The notes under the pieces: generated by a model | Seen by the model: the letters and a program-made list of their open reading frames with translations, nothing else | What the model was told of the DNA's origin: nothing | Database searches by the model: none | Shown: in pieces, positions 19,412 through 29,327 of the stretch | Layout: every line of letters starts with the position of its first letter | Position numbering within the stretch: position 1 is the first letter of the stretch | Translations under genes and position numbers: made by a program | NCBI RefSeq assembly: GCF_947502415.1 | Contig: NZ_CANMZV010000022.1 | Location: 1-64,000 of the forward strand | Origin: an uncultured Photobacterium sp. | GTDB taxonomy: Bacteria > Pseudomonadota > Gammaproteobacteria > Enterobacterales > Vibrionaceae | Length of the DNA: 64,000 nucleotides | Reading direction: 5' to 3'

Positions 19412-20842
19412 ATGAGCCAAGAGAAAATCGACATCAAGGATGTCACTCCGAAACAATTCAATTCCAAGACTCACAAAGGCAATGCCGATCGCTTCAACCC
19501 CGGTAACCGTATCTATGTCCGAGCTGTCAAAGGGATCTACCAACGGTTACGGCAGAAAATGGGCTGGGTACTGATGCTGCTGTTTATGGGCACCCCATGG
19601 ATCCCCTATGGAGACCGCCAAGCTATCCTGCTGGATATCGGCCAGCAGCAATTCAACTTCTTCGGCACTACCTTATGGCCCCAGGATCTAACCCTGCTCG
19701 CCACCCTGTTTATGATCGCGGCTTTTGCCCTGTTTTTTGTCACCACTTTTCTCGGCCGGATCTGGTGCGGTTATTTCTGTCCACAAACCGTATGGACATT
19801 TATATACATTTGGTTTGAAGAAAAACTCGAAGGACCAGCGAACAAAAGGCGCAAGCAAGACAGCATCAAACTATCCGGTAAACTGCTTGGCAGGAAAGTG
19901 CTCAAGCATGCCGCCTGGCTGACCGTAGCCCTGGCAACCGGCCTGACCTTCGTTGGCTACTTCCAGCCAGTCAAATCACTGGTCACTGACTTCTTTACCT
20001 TCGAGGTGAGTTTCTGGGCCGGGTTCTGGGTACTATTCTTCACCGGCTGTACCTATGCCAATGCCGGCTGGATGCGCTCAATTGTCTGCATCCATATGTG
20101 CCCATATGCCCGCTTCCAGTCAGCAATGTTTGACAAAGACACCTATATCGTCGGCTATGATGTTGCCCGCGGGGAAGCCCGAGGCCCGCGCCCACGTAGG
20201 AAAAATCCCAAGGCACTCGGTTTGGGCGACTGCATCGACTGTAATTTGTGCGTCCAGGTTTGTCCGACCGGCATTGATATCCGGGACGGGCTGCAATACG
20301 AATGCATCAACTGCGGTGCCTGTGTTGATGCGTGCGATGAAACCATGGCCAAAATGGGCTATGAGAAACGCCTGATCAGCTATACCACCGAGCACAAACT
20401 GGAAGGGCACAAAACCCATGTCATGCGTCCGAAACTGCTGGGGTATGGAACAGTGATGATTGCAATGATCGGGCTGTTCTTCTTCCTGCTGGCTTCGGTT
20501 CAACCTATGGGACTGGATGTGATCAGAGACAGGAACCAACTGTTTAAGATCAACAGCGAAGGGCTGGTCGAGAACACCTATACCCTAAAACTTCTTAATA
20601 AAACCCAGCAACCTGCAATCTATAGCCTACGTGTAGAGGGGCTGGAAGAAATTGAATGGTACGGCCAGCAACAGGTAGCCGTAGCTGCTGGCGAAGTCTT
20701 TACCTTACCTGTCAGCCTCGGAGTCGATCCCTACCTGCTGCAATCGCCGATTGCCGATATCACCTTTGTGATAGAAAGAGGGGATGACAGCGAGAAAATA
20801 GAAATCAAAACAGAGAGCCGTTTTATCGGCGAGCTACGCTAA
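19412..20842 (+). CDS. ccoG: Cytochrome c oxidase accessory protein CcoG (RdxA/FixG)
   Basis: A 476-residue membrane-bound ferredoxin-type protein involved in copper handling during assembly of cbb3-type cytochrome c oxidase. About five membrane segments are visible (for example 51-68, 92-113, 158-177, 191-207, 350-370). The middle part holds GRIWCGYFCPQTVW and two 4Fe-4S motifs, CIDCNLCVQVCP and CINCGACVDACD. The C-terminal FixG/IgD-like domain follows, with NTYTLKLLNKTQQPAIYSL. Ribosome-binding site AAGGA is 10 nt upstream. The ccoNOPQ genes are not in this window. Confidence 0.95.
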   Translation: MSQEKIDIKDVTPKQFNSKTHKGNADRFNPGNRIYVRAVKGIYQRLRQKMGWVLMLLFMGTPWIPYGDRQAILLDIGQQQFNFFGTTLWPQDLTLLATLFMIAAFALFFVTTFLGRIWCGYFCPQTVWTFIYIWFEEKLEGPANKRRKQDSIKLSGKLLGRKVLKHAAWLTVALATGLTFVGYFQPVKSLVTDFFTFEVSFWAGFWVLFFTGCTYANAGWMRSIVCIHMCPYARFQSAMFDKDTYIVGYDVARGEARGPRPRRKNPKALGLGDCIDCNLCVQVCPTGIDIRDGLQYECINCGACVDACDETMAKMGYEKRLISYTTEHKLEGHKTHVMRPKLLGYGTVMIAMIGLFFFLLASVQPMGLDVIRDRNQLFKINSEGLVENTYTLKLLNKTQQPAIYSLRVEGLEEIEWYGQQQVAVAAGEVFTLPVSLGVDPYLLQSPIADITFVIERGDDSEKIEIKTESRFIGELR

Positions 20843-20860
20843 CCTTCCTCGCGGCATAAA

Positions 20861-20886
20861 GAAAAGGGCCATTATCAGCCCTTTTC
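20861..20886 (+). terminator. Terminator after ccoG
   Basis: Perfect 9-bp arms GAAAAGGGC and GCCCTTTTC (20861-20869, 20878-20886) with an 8-base loop; the U-rich part is inside the arm. It lies 18 bp after the ccoG stop. Confidence 0.65.
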
Positions 20887-20889
20887 AAG

Positions 20890-20898
20890 TGTTATACT
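20890..20898 (+). promoter_or_regulatory. Candidate extended -10 promoter of srkA-dsbA
   Basis: TGTTATACT (20890-20898) fits the extended -10 form TGnTATAAT with one mismatch, about 35 nt before srkA. No good -35 is present. No CpxR box (GTAAA-N5-GTAAA) was seen, although srkA-dsbA is Cpx-controlled in E. coli. Confidence 0.45.
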
Positions 20899-20933
20899 GA
20901 CAAGCTCTCATAACTGGCTGCGGAATTTGTCAA

Positions 20934-21923
20934 ATGACACAACAAGATGGTTTTAGTTTTTCTGATCTAACCCCCGATCTGCTACTCGATGCCCTCGATA
21001 GTGTCGGTGTACGAGCTGAATCAGGACTACTGCCCCTTAACAGCTACGAAAACCGGGTCTACCAGTTTAGTGCCGAGGACGGTGCCCGGTATGTCGCAAA
21101 GTTTTACCGTCCCCAGCGCTGGAGCAGTGAGCAAATCCAGGAAGAACATGACTTTACCCATGAACTTCTCGAACAGGATATTCCGGTCGCCGCACCGATT
21201 GCCTTCAACGGCCAGTCTCTGCACCACTTCCAGGAACACCGCTTTGCACTGTTTCCGAGCTTGGGCGGACGTCAGTTTGAAGTCGACAACTTCGACCACC
21301 TGGAGTGGGTAGGACGCTACCTCGGCCGCATCCATCGGGTTGGCCAGCGCCAGCCATTCCAACACCGTCCGACCATCGGCCTGACCGAATACCTGCACCA
21401 ACCACGCCAGATCCTGGAAAATGCCGACTTTATTCCCGAACACCTGAAAACCGTCTTTTTCGCCGATCTCGACCTACTGATCCGTGAACTTGAACAACAC
21501 TGGTACAGCGACTGGCAGTCACAACGGCTGCACGGCGACTGCCATCCGGGAAATATCCTGTGGCGTGACGGCCCGTTATTTGTCGATCTGGACGACGCCC
21601 GCAATGGCCCAGCCGTCCAGGATCTGTGGATGCTGCTTAACGGCGAACGCCACGACCAGATGGCCCAGCTTGACACCGTGCTGGAAGCCTACAGTGAATT
21701 TGCCGATTTCAATCACAAAGAATTGCAACTTATTGAGCCTTTACGCGGTCTTAGAATGGTGCACTATATGGCTTGGCTGGCCAAACGCTGGGAAGATCCG
21801 GCATTCCCGCGTGCCTTCCCGTGGTTTGCCGATACCAAATACTGGGAAGGGCAGGTACTGGCCTTTAAAGAGCAACTGGCCGCATTGAACGAACCACCAT
21901 TGCAACTAATGCCGCAGTGGTAA
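20934..21923 (+). CDS. srkA: Stress response kinase A (YihE/RdoA)
   Basis: A 329-residue choline/aminoglycoside-kinase-fold Ser/Thr protein kinase (E. coli SrkA 328) that protects cells from stress-induced death. Visible kinase features are the nucleotide-loop region [11 protein letters not shown] (about residues 36-46), the lysine in YVAKFYRP, the catalytic loop [13 protein letters not shown] near residue 198 with its Asp and Asn, and the metal-binding FVDLDDA. It starts just after the ccoG terminator. dsbA follows after 70 nt, as in E. coli where the two are cotranscribed. Confidence 0.95.
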   Translation: MTQQDGFSFSDLTPDLLLDALDSVGVRAESGLLPLNSYENRVYQFSAEDGARYVAKFYRPQRWSSEQIQEEHDFTHELLEQDIPVAAPIAFNGQSLHHFQEHRFALFPSLGGRQFEVDNFDHLEWVGRYLGRIHRVGQRQPFQHRPTIGLTEYLHQPRQILENADFIPEHLKTVFFADLDLLIRELEQHWYSDWQSQRLHGDCHPGNILWRDGPLFVDLDDARNGPAVQDLWMLLNGERHDQMAQLDTVLEAYSEFADFNHKELQLIEPLRGLRMVHYMAWLAKRWEDPAFPRAFPWFADTKYWEGQVLAFKEQLAALNEPPLQLMPQW

Positions 21924-21993
21924 TAATACAAAGAACACAAACGGAACAATAACCACGGTTATTTCAGTCCATATTGAGGGAGTATTTCGAAAC

Positions 21994-22596
21994 ATGTTTA
22001 AGAAACTCATCGCACTAGCAAGCGTCGCCTTGCTGTCTTTTTCTGTCCAGGCAGCAAAATTTACCGAAGGTGATTACTACAAGGTATTGAATACGCAAAA
22101 ATCCAGCAGCCCGCTTGTCACCGAATTTTTCTCATTTTATTGCCCGCACTGTTACCAGTTTGAATCCACTATCCGGGCACTAAAAAAGATCCTGCCGGAT
22201 AATGCCAACATACAGAAAAACCACGTCTCTTTTATGGGTGGCCCAATGGGTAAATCCATGAGCAAAGCCTATGCGACATCCATTGTCCTGGGTGTGGAAG
22301 AGAAAATTCTGCCGGTGATGTTTAACCGTATTCACACCATGCAAAAACCACCGCGTAATGACCAGGAAATCCGCCAAATCTTCATTGATGAAGGTATCGA
22401 AGCCAAACAGTTCGATGGCGCTTTCAACAGCTTTGCAGTTAACTCTATGGTTAACCGCTTCAACAAAGCCTTCCAGGACAGCGGCTTAGCTGGCGTACCA
22501 GCCCTAATCATTAACAACAAATACCTGGTAAAAACTGACAAGATAAAAAATATGGATGAATATTTTGATCTGGTTAACTTCCTGCTAAAAAAATAA
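21994..22596 (+). CDS. dsbA: Periplasmic thiol:disulfide oxidoreductase DsbA
   Basis: A 200-residue exported oxidase that forms disulfides in secreted proteins. A signal peptide ([20 protein letters not shown]) precedes a thioredoxin fold. The active site CPHC is in [11 protein letters not shown] at about residues 49-52 of the precursor, and the cis-proline loop is GVPALIIN near residue 168. The alpha-helical insertion typical of DsbA lies between. It is downstream of srkA and ends before a bidirectional terminator shared with comM. Confidence 0.97.
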   Translation: MFKKLIALASVALLSFSVQAAKFTEGDYYKVLNTQKSSSPLVTEFFSFYCPHCYQFESTIRALKKILPDNANIQKNHVSFMGGPMGKSMSKAYATSIVLGVEEKILPVMFNRIHTMQKPPRNDQEIRQIFIDEGIEAKQFDGAFNSFAVNSMVNRFNKAFQDSGLAGVPALIINNKYLVKTDKIKNMDEYFDLVNFLLKK

Positions 22597-22612
22597 TTTA
22601 CCCTTCAGTGAC

Positions 22613-22637
22613 AATAAGGGCTCTCGCGGCCCTTATT
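22613..22637. terminator. Bidirectional terminator between dsbA and comM
   Basis: Perfect 9-bp arms AATAAGGGC and GCCCTTATT (22613-22621, 22629-22637) with a 7-base loop lie between convergent genes. The plus side continues TCATTTCTG. Confidence 0.75.
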
Positions 22638-22657
22638 TCATTTCTGTTTATTTCCTC

Positions 22658-24190
22658 TTATATCACCTGCGCCGTCAGCTGCTTCATCAGCCTATCCATA
22701 GCGCGGTAACCCAACGCCTCGGCCAGATGCCCCCGCTCAATGTATCGGCAACCAGACAGATCGGCAATCGTTCTGGCAACCTTGATAATACGATGATAAG
22801 CGCGGATCGACAGCCCTAGCTGGTGCAGGGCATTTTCGAGAAATTCAGCATCATTTTTTTCTAACTCGCAGTAGCGATCAAGCTCACGGGTCGAGAGCAG
22901 GGCATTGACCTTACCGCTCCGAGCCAGCATTCCTTCCCGAGCCTGTAAAATCCTCTGGCGGATCACCGTGCTGGGCTCCCCCCGATCGCCCCCTTCCGCC
23001 AACGTACCGCGCGGCAAGGCCGGGATCTCAATCGACATATCAAACCGGTCGAGCAAGGGACCGGACAACCGGCTGAGGTAACGTAAAATAGCCTGAGGGT
23101 TAGTCCGGGACTGATTCCCCTCATAGTAACCAGTCGGGCTGGGGTTTAATGCGCCAATCAACTGAAAACGAGCCGGAAAACACGTTTTACTCGTTGCCCG
23201 GGAAATCACAATCTCACCGGACTCCAGAGGCTCGCGCAAGGAATCAAGCACCTTGCGCTCAAATTCCGGCATTTCATCCAGAAACAGTATTCCGTTATGT
23301 GCCAGCGAGATCTCTCCCGGCCTCGGAATCGATCCCCCGCCCACTAATGCAGCCATCGAGCTGGAATGGTGCGGCGTACGAAATGGCCGCTGACGCCAGT
23401 TTCCCTCGTGCAAAGTCTGTTGGGTCAGCGAGGCCACAGCCGCTGTTTCCAACGCTTCATCGACACTCATCTCCGGCAACAGGTCACACAGCCTCGAGGC
23501 CAACATAGTCTTACCGGTACCAGGAGGGCCGAGGAACAAGAGGTTATGTCCTCCCGCCGCCGCAATCTCCAACGCTCGCTTGCCCTGTTGCTGGCCGATA
23601 ATATCCTGCATATCCCGACAAACCAAAGAAGAATCAGCCTCAACCGCCTGCGGACTCCGGCAATAGAGACTGAGCTGATTCTGCCCACATAGCATGCCAC
23701 AAACGGCCAACAAGTCCGGCGCAGACTTATGGCAATCCCGCCCCACCAATGCCACCTCATCGCCGTTACTATCAGGAACAACCAAGCAACGTTCAGACTG
23801 TTTCGCAGCTAATGCCGCAGGCAGGGCACCTTTAACCGGACGCAACTTTCCTGAAAGTGCCAACTCCCCTAAAAACTCAAAATATTGCAGCTTATTAGCA
23901 GGTATTTGTCCCGAAGCGGCCAAAATCCCCAATGCGATAGGAAGGTCAAACCGTCCTCCTTCCTTAGGCAGATCCGCCGGTGCAAGATTCACCGTGATCC
24001 GCCGGGAAGGAAACTCGAAGTTAGCATTAACGATGGCACTGCGAACCCGATCCCGGGCTTCCTTAACCGTCGTCTCCGGCAAGCCGACCAAAGTGAGGGC
24101 CGGCATTCCATTGCTGATATGTACTTCAACCGTTACCGGAGGCGCATCGACACCGACACAGGCCCGGCTATGAACTATTGCAAGGGTCAT
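22658..24190 (-). CDS. comM: ComM / YifB AAA+ ATPase (Mg-chelatase-like)
   Basis: A 510-residue helicase-like AAA+ protein. In vibrios ComM is a hexameric branch-migration motor that helps integrate DNA during natural transformation. The N-terminal ChlI-type domain (1-180) includes GLPETTVKEARDRVRSA. The ATPase core has Walker A FLGPPGTGKTML near residue 218, Walker B GILFLDEMPEF, and the sensor/arginine region SGPLLDRFDMSIEI. The C-terminal Mg_chelatase_C domain ends with SGCRYIERGHLAEALGYR. Ribosome-binding site AAGGAA. It is divergent from the ilv operon. Its presence with dprA fits natural competence. Confidence 0.95.
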   Translation of the reverse strand: MTLAIVHSRACVGVDAPPVTVEVHISNGMPALTLVGLPETTVKEARDRVRSAIVNANFEFPSRRITVNLAPADLPKEGGRFDLPIALGILAASGQIPANKLQYFEFLGELALSGKLRPVKGALPAALAAKQSERCLVVPDSNGDEVALVGRDCHKSAPDLLAVCGMLCGQNQLSLYCRSPQAVEADSSLVCRDMQDIIGQQQGKRALEIAAAGGHNLLFLGPPGTGKTMLASRLCDLLPEMSVDEALETAAVASLTQQTLHEGNWRQRPFRTPHHSSSMAALVGGGSIPRPGEISLAHNGILFLDEMPEFERKVLDSLREPLESGEIVISRATSKTCFPARFQLIGALNPSPTGYYEGNQSRTNPQAILRYLSRLSGPLLDRFDMSIEIPALPRGTLAEGGDRGEPSTVIRQRILQAREGMLARSGKVNALLSTRELDRYCELEKNDAEFLENALHQLGLSIRAYHRIIKVARTIADLSGCRYIERGHLAEALGYRAMDRLMKQLTAQVI

Positions 24191-24376
24191 CTACACTTTT
24201 CCTTGTGAATTTTCATCCAATGAACAGACCCAAACGATAACAAATAGGTGGCATACAGGATTGATTTATGCAGATGCTTTGCAAATTATTCTTAACTTTT
24301 TACTTGTCATGCGAGCCATGTCTGTGTTAACACTAAAAAGAGCAACAAATAAACAATAAAACTGGACAGTCAGTAA

Positions 24377-24466
24377 ATGCAATTTAACGCCAAAGCTATT
24401 TCTCTCATTATTAACGTCATCGTGGTGATTATTTCACCGCGAGAGGGGCTGGCAGGCGTAAAATAG
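24377..24466 (+). CDS. ilvL: ilv operon leader peptide IlvL
   Basis: A 29-residue leader peptide beginning MQFNAKAISLIINVIVV. Residues 8-19 are packed with regulatory codons: six Ile, three Val and one Leu. Stalling of the ribosome here when charged Ile-, Val- or Leu-tRNA is scarce would favour the antiterminator downstream. It is too short for normal gene calling. The E. coli ilvL peptide (32 residues) has the same Ile/Val/Leu-rich design. The ribosome-binding site is weak. Confidence 0.85.
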   Translation: MQFNAKAISLIINVIVVIISPREGLAGVK

Positions 24467-24525
24467 CAACAAACACAACATACGCAAAATAGCCCCCGCA
24501 CCAACCGGTCCGGGGGCTTTTTTTT
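24421..24525 (+). promoter_or_regulatory. ilvGMEDA transcription attenuator
   Basis: Three alternative structures can be read. A protector/pause hairpin has 8-bp arms at 24421-24428 and 24434-24441. The terminator has perfect arms AGCCCCCG and CGGGGGCT (24491-24498, 24511-24518) followed by eight T. The antiterminator pairs GGGGCT (24445-24450) with AGCCCC (24491-24496), which removes the terminator arm. Stalling in the leader codons frees 24445-24450 to do this. This is classical attenuation, as in enteric ilv operons. Confidence 0.85.
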
Positions 24526-24602
24526 ACACACAATTCGAAAAGTTGCCGATATAACAAACACACAATATCTCGGCAAATCGCAAGCAAGGGAAGGAAGCAG
24601 CG

Positions 24603-26249
24603 ATGACAGGAGCAGAATTAGTTGTTACAGCGCTGCAGCAGCAGGGGATCACCACAGTATTTGGTTACCCGGGCGGTGCAATCATGCCAATCTATGATGC
24701 CCTGTATGACGGCGGCGTTGACCACATCTTATGCCGTCACGAACAAGGGGCAGCCATGGCTGCTATCGGTATGGCCCGAGCAACTCAGGATGTCGCGGTT
24801 TGCATGGCCACCTCTGGCCCTGGTGCGACCAACCTGGTCACAGGATTAGCCGATGCATTTCTTGACTCGATTCCGCTGGTTGCAATCACGGGGCAAGTAG
24901 CCAGCTCGCACATCGGTACCGATGCCTTCCAGGAAATGGATGTGATTGGCATGTCTCTATCATGTACTAAACACAGCTATCTCGTTACAGATATCGACGA
25001 TCTTGCGCCAACCTTAGCGGAGGCGTTTGAAGTAGCCAAAGCAGGCCGACCAGGGCCGGTTGTTGTTGATATCGCTAAAGATGTTCAGCTCGCCCAGGCT
25101 CCAGTTGACGCTCTGCCATATTTTGCCCCGCCAGCAATTCCCGTTGTAACAGCAGACTCAATCGTGAAAGCTCAGCGTATTTTATCTGCTAGCCAGCGCC
25201 CGGTACTCTACGTTGGCGGCGGCGTTCAACTAGCCAAAGCCACCGAAACTGTACGCTCATTTCTACGACAAAACCCAATGCCTTCCGTCAGTACGCTAAA
25301 AGGGCTGGGAACAATAGAGCGCCATGATCCTCACTACTTGGGGATGCTCGGTATGCACGGCACCAAGGCTGCAAACTTAGTGGTACAAGAATCTGATTTA
25401 CTGATTGTTGTTGGTGCCCGCTTTGATGACCGGGTGACAGGCAAACTGGATACCTTTGCCCCGCATGCCAAAGTCATTCATTTGGATATTGATGCGGCAG
25501 AATTCAGCAAGCTACGTCACGCTCATGCACCGCTGCGCGGTGATATCAACGCCATTCTGCCGCAGCTGGAACTATCCCAGGACATCACACCTTGGGTACA
25601 GCACAGTGAAAATTTACGTTCTGATTTCAAATGGCGCTATGACCACCCGGGCGATCTCATTTATGCACCGCTCCTGCTGAAACAACTGTCAGATATGATG
25701 CCTGACAGTGCGATGATCTCAACCGATGTCGGTCAACACCAGATGTGGGCCGCGCAACATACCCAGCCCCGCGAGCCGCAAAATTATATTACCTCCGCAG
25801 GCTTGGGGACGATGGGGTTTGGACTGCCCGCCGCGATGGGTGCAAAAGTTGCCAGGCCGGACGATGAGTCGATTCTGATCTCAGGGGATGGCTCGTTCAT
25901 GATGAACGTGCAAGAGCTGGGTACGCTTAAACGCAAACAAATCCCGGTGAAGATGGTACTACTCAACAACCAGCGTCTCGGTATGGTAAGGCAGTGGCAA
26001 TCCCTGTTCTTTGATGGCCGCCACAGCGAAACTATTTTGGATGACAACCCGGATTTCGTCGTACTGGCGAGTGCTTTTGGTATTCCGGGCAAAACGATTA
26101 CCAAGAAAGAAGAAGTCGAACCGGCTTTAAAAGAGATGCTCGCCAGTAAAACCGCGTACCTACTCCACGTTCTGATCTCTGAAGAAGAAAACGTGTGGCC
26201 TCTGGTCCCGCCAGGTGCTGCAAACCAAGATATGCTGGAGAATACCTAA
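24603..26249 (+). CDS. ilvG: Acetolactate synthase II large subunit
   Basis: A 548-residue ThDP- and FAD-dependent enzyme that condenses pyruvate with pyruvate or 2-oxobutyrate, the first common step of branched-chain amino acid synthesis. The catalytic glutamate is E47 in [11 protein letters not shown]. The FAD region includes [12 protein letters not shown], and the ThDP-Mg motif runs from GDGSFMMN to [10 protein letters not shown] near residues 430-460. The reading frame is intact, unlike the frameshifted ilvG of E. coli K-12. It ends one base into the ilvM start codon (TAATG). Confidence 0.97.
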   Translation: MTGAELVVTALQQQGITTVFGYPGGAIMPIYDALYDGGVDHILCRHEQGAAMAAIGMARATQDVAVCMATSGPGATNLVTGLADAFLDSIPLVAITGQVASSHIGTDAFQEMDVIGMSLSCTKHSYLVTDIDDLAPTLAEAFEVAKAGRPGPVVVDIAKDVQLAQAPVDALPYFAPPAIPVVTADSIVKAQRILSASQRPVLYVGGGVQLAKATETVRSFLRQNPMPSVSTLKGLGTIERHDPHYLGMLGMHGTKAANLVVQESDLLIVVGARFDDRVTGKLDTFAPHAKVIHLDIDAAEFSKLRHAHAPLRGDINAILPQLELSQDITPWVQHSENLRSDFKWRYDHPGDLIYAPLLLKQLSDMMPDSAMISTDVGQHQMWAAQHTQPREPQNYITSAGLGTMGFGLPAAMGAKVARPDDESILISGDGSFMMNVQELGTLKRKQIPVKMVLLNNQRLGMVRQWQSLFFDGRHSETILDDNPDFVVLASAFGIPGKTITKKEEVEPALKEMLASKTAYLLHVLISEEENVWPLVPPGAANQDMLENT

Positions 26250-26497
26250 TGGAAAGATATTTACTCGACATCAAAGCGGATGATAAGCCAGTATTATTAG
26301 AGCGTGTTCTACGCGTTGTTCGTCACCGTGGTTTTATAATTAAACAAGTCACTGCAACACAAAATCACGAAAGCAAAATAGCCCGTATAGAAATTATCGT
26401 AGACAGTGATCGTCCCATCACGACGTTGATCAATCAAATCGAAAAACTATGGGATATCAGCACCGTCGAAACAACAATATTAGAAAAGCGAGATTAG
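26249..26497 (+). CDS. ilvM: Acetolactate synthase II small (regulatory) subunit
   Basis: An 82-residue ACT-domain subunit starting [21 protein letters not shown] and containing HRGFIIKQVTATQN. It binds IlvG and stabilises it; isozyme II is typically insensitive to valine. I placed the start at 26249, overlapping the ilvG stop by one base, because this matches the E. coli IlvM N-terminus; a longer frame from 26195 lies inside ilvG. ilvE follows after 24 nt with ribosome-binding site AAGGAG. Confidence 0.95.
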   Translation: MERYLLDIKADDKPVLLERVLRVVRHRGFIIKQVTATQNHESKIARIEIIVDSDRPITTLINQIEKLWDISTVETTILEKRD

Positions 26498-26521
26498 TGC
26501 ATCATAAGGAAGGAGCACAAC

Positions 26522-27469
26522 ATGGCAAACACAGCAGATTATATTTGGTTTAATGGCGAAATAGTTCCTTGGGCAGACGCAAACGTTCATGTATTAACCC
26601 ATGCTATGCACTACGGTACTTCGGTTTTTGAAGGTATCCGCTGCTACAACACCCCAAAAGGCCCGATTGTTTTCCGCCATAAGGAACACATGGATCGCCT
26701 TAAAAACTCAGCAAAAATATATCGGTTTCCTATTCCATACACCTCAGAAGAGCTAATGGAAATTTGCCGTGAGACGATCCGAGTCAACAAATTAGAATCC
26801 GCATACATTCGCCCATTGGGTTATGTCGGCAATGTCGGTCTCGGTGTATGCCCACCTGTAGAGACTGAAATGGATCTCATTGTTGCCGCTTTCCCTTGGG
26901 GCTCATACCTCGGAGAGGAAGCACTAAAAAATGGTGTAGATGCGATGATTTCAAGCTGGAACCGCGCTGCACCCAATACTATCCCTACCGCAGCGAAGGC
27001 AGGAGGAAACTACCTCTCCTCACTATTGGTTGGCAGCGAAGCGCGTCGCCACGGTTATGCCGAAGGTATCGCTTTAAGCGTTGACGGTTATCTTTCTGAA
27101 GGGGCGGGCGAAAACATTTTTGTCGTCAAAAATGGTGTATTACTCACTCCACCAGCCACCAGCGCTATCCTTCCGGGCATCACTCGTGACTCTATCATGG
27201 TACTTGCTAAAGAAATGGGTTATGAGGTGCATGAAGAAAATATTGCCCGGGAAGCATTATATATCGCCGATGAAATTTTCATGACAGGTACGGCAGCCGA
27301 GATCGTTCCAGTCCGCAGCGTCGACCAAATCACCGTGGGCGAAGGCAAACGAGGTCCAATCACCCAAGATATCCAGGCAGCATACTTCGGCCTGTTTAAC
27401 GGCACCACCGAAGATAAGTGGGGCTGGTTAGATTACGTATATTCTGAAGACGCACCCTCTGCTCAATAA
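26522..27469 (+). CDS. ilvE: Branched-chain amino acid aminotransferase
   Basis: A 315-residue class IV PLP-dependent aminotransferase (E. coli 308) for the last step to Val, Ile and Leu. The Schiff-base lysine is K159 in [14 protein letters not shown]. Other fold-type IV signatures are FEGIRCY (residues 36-42), [10 protein letters not shown] for PLP binding, and [10 protein letters not shown] with [10 protein letters not shown] near the C-terminus. It lies between ilvM and ilvD in the same order as in E. coli. Confidence 0.97.
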   Translation: MANTADYIWFNGEIVPWADANVHVLTHAMHYGTSVFEGIRCYNTPKGPIVFRHKEHMDRLKNSAKIYRFPIPYTSEELMEICRETIRVNKLESAYIRPLGYVGNVGLGVCPPVETEMDLIVAAFPWGSYLGEEALKNGVDAMISSWNRAAPNTIPTAAKAGGNYLSSLLVGSEARRHGYAEGIALSVDGYLSEGAGENIFVVKNGVLLTPPATSAILPGITRDSIMVLAKEMGYEVHEENIAREALYIADEIFMTGTAAEIVPVRSVDQITVGEGKRGPITQDIQAAYFGLFNGTTEDKWGWLDYVYSEDAPSAQ

Positions 27470-27480
27470 AGGAACCAACA

Positions 27481-29322
27481 ATGCCTCAATATCGTAGTGC
27501 AACAACAACTCATGGACGAAACATGGCGGGTGCGCGCGCTTTATGGCGAGCGACCGGCGTTAAAGATGAAGACTTCGGCAAGCCAATCATTGCCGTCGTC
27601 AACTCATTCACCCAGTTTGTTCCCGGCCATGTTCACCTTAAAGATCTAGGTCAGCTGGTAGCGAGGGAAATAGAAGCCGCTGGGGGGATCGCTAAAGAAT
27701 TCAATACCATTGCCGTAGATGACGGTATCGCAATGGGCCACGGCGGCATGCTGTACTCACTGCCATCCAGGGAGCTGATTGCTGATTCAGTCGAATACAT
27801 GGTTAACGCCCACTGCGCCGATGCCATGGTATGCATTTCTAACTGCGACAAAATCACCCCGGGAATGCTGATGGCCTCGTTGCGCCTGAATATCCCGGTA
27901 ATTTTTGTTTCTGGTGGACCGATGGAAGCCGGTAAAACCAAACTGTCTGATCAGATCCTCAAGCTGGATCTGGTTGATGCAATGATCCAAGGAGCCGATC
28001 CAACCGTATCTGATGAGCAGAGTGAACAGATCGAACGATCCGCCTGCCCAACTTGCGGCTCATGCTCTGGAATGTTTACCGCCAACTCGATGAACTGCCT
28101 CACCGAAGCCCTTGGCCTGAGCCAACCAGGGAATGGGTCGATGCTAGCGACGCATGCCGACCGTAAGCAATTATTTATCAATGCCGGTAAGCGCATTGTC
28201 GCACTCACCAAGCGCTACTACGAACAAGATGATGCCAGTGCCTTGCCGCGCAACATTGCGACCAAGCAGGCATTCGAGAATGCCATGGCCCTCGATATCG
28301 CCATGGGCGGCTCTACCAATACCGTCCTTCATCTTCTAGCCGCAGCCCAAGAAGGAGAGATCGACTTCACCATGGAAGACATCGACCGCATGTCCCGCCA
28401 AGTTCCACACCTTTGCAAAGTCGCACCGTCGACCCCGCAATACCATATGGAAGATGTCCACCGCGCCGGCGGGGTCTACGGCATCCTGGCTGAACTTGAC
28501 CGTGCAGGCTTGTTCCATAACGGCTGCCATAACGTCCTCGGCCAAACCTTTGCCGAAACACTAACCGAATTCGACGTGGTTAAGACCGAATCTAAGGATG
28601 TTAAACGCTTCTACCGTGCCGGCCCGGCCGGGATCCGCACTACCCAGGCTTTTTCCCAAGACTGCCGCTGGGACAGTTTGGATGATGACCGAGAAAATGG
28701 CTGTATCCGCAGCAAGGAGCATGCGTTCAGCCAAGACGGTGGCTTGGCTGTGCTATCAGGCAACATGGCTCTGGACGGCTGTATCGTCAAAACGGCAGGA
28801 GTCGATAAGAGCTGCCTGACCTTTACCGGCCCAGCCGTCGTATTTGAGAGCCAGGAAACTGCCGTTGAAGGAATCCTCGGCGGCCTGGTCAAAGCCGGCG
28901 ATGTGGTGATCATCCGCTACGAAGGACCAAAGGGCGGACCGGGTATGCAGGAAATGCTCTACCCGACCACCTACCTGAAATCCATGGGGTTGGGCAAAGA
29001 GTGTGCGCTAATCACCGATGGTCGCTTCTCCGGCGGTACCAGTGGGCTATCCATCGGCCATGTCTCCCCGGAAGCAGCCAACGGCGGCACCATTGGGCTG
29101 ATCGAAAACGGCGATATCATTGCTATTGATATTCCCAACCGCTCGCTCAATCTCAAAGTGGATGAAGCAACCCTGGCGGCCCGCCGCGAAACAGCCAACC
29201 AGCAGGGCTGGAAACCGCTTGACCGCCAACGCGAAGTGTCATTCGCCCTGCGGGCCTATGCCAACCTTGCTACCAGCGCCGATAAAGGGGCTGTCCGTGA
29301 CAAAACCAAGCTAGAAGGATAA
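27481..29322 (+). CDS. ilvD: Dihydroxy-acid dehydratase
   Basis: A 613-residue iron-sulfur enzyme dehydrating 2,3-dihydroxy acids to 2-oxo acids, feeding IlvE. The family signature [12 protein letters not shown] (about residues 119-130) and [19 protein letters not shown] (about 192-210) supply the Fe-S cysteines. The C-terminal signature runs from SIGHVSPEA onward. Length is as in E. coli (616). The stop overlaps the alternative first ATG of ilvA. Confidence 0.97.
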   Translation: MPQYRSATTTHGRNMAGARALWRATGVKDEDFGKPIIAVVNSFTQFVPGHVHLKDLGQLVAREIEAAGGIAKEFNTIAVDDGIAMGHGGMLYSLPSRELIADSVEYMVNAHCADAMVCISNCDKITPGMLMASLRLNIPVIFVSGGPMEAGKTKLSDQILKLDLVDAMIQGADPTVSDEQSEQIERSACPTCGSCSGMFTANSMNCLTEALGLSQPGNGSMLATHADRKQLFINAGKRIVALTKRYYEQDDASALPRNIATKQAFENAMALDIAMGGSTNTVLHLLAAAQEGEIDFTMEDIDRMSRQVPHLCKVAPSTPQYHMEDVHRAGGVYGILAELDRAGLFHNGCHNVLGQTFAETLTEFDVVKTESKDVKRFYRAGPAGIRTTQAFSQDCRWDSLDDDRENGCIRSKEHAFSQDGGLAVLSGNMALDGCIVKTAGVDKSCLTFTGPAVVFESQETAVEGILGGLVKAGDVVIIRYEGPKGGPGMQEMLYPTTYLKSMGLGKECALITDGRFSGGTSGLSIGHVSPEAANGGTIGLIENGDIIAIDIPNRSLNLKVDEATLAARRETANQQGWKPLDRQREVSFALRAYANLATSADKGAVRDKTKLEG

Positions 29323-29327
29323 TGACA

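Noticed and set aside
24305-24335. ilv promoter TTGTCA with downstream TTAACA
   Set aside because: The -10 has too few matches; a promoter must exist here but I cannot place it.
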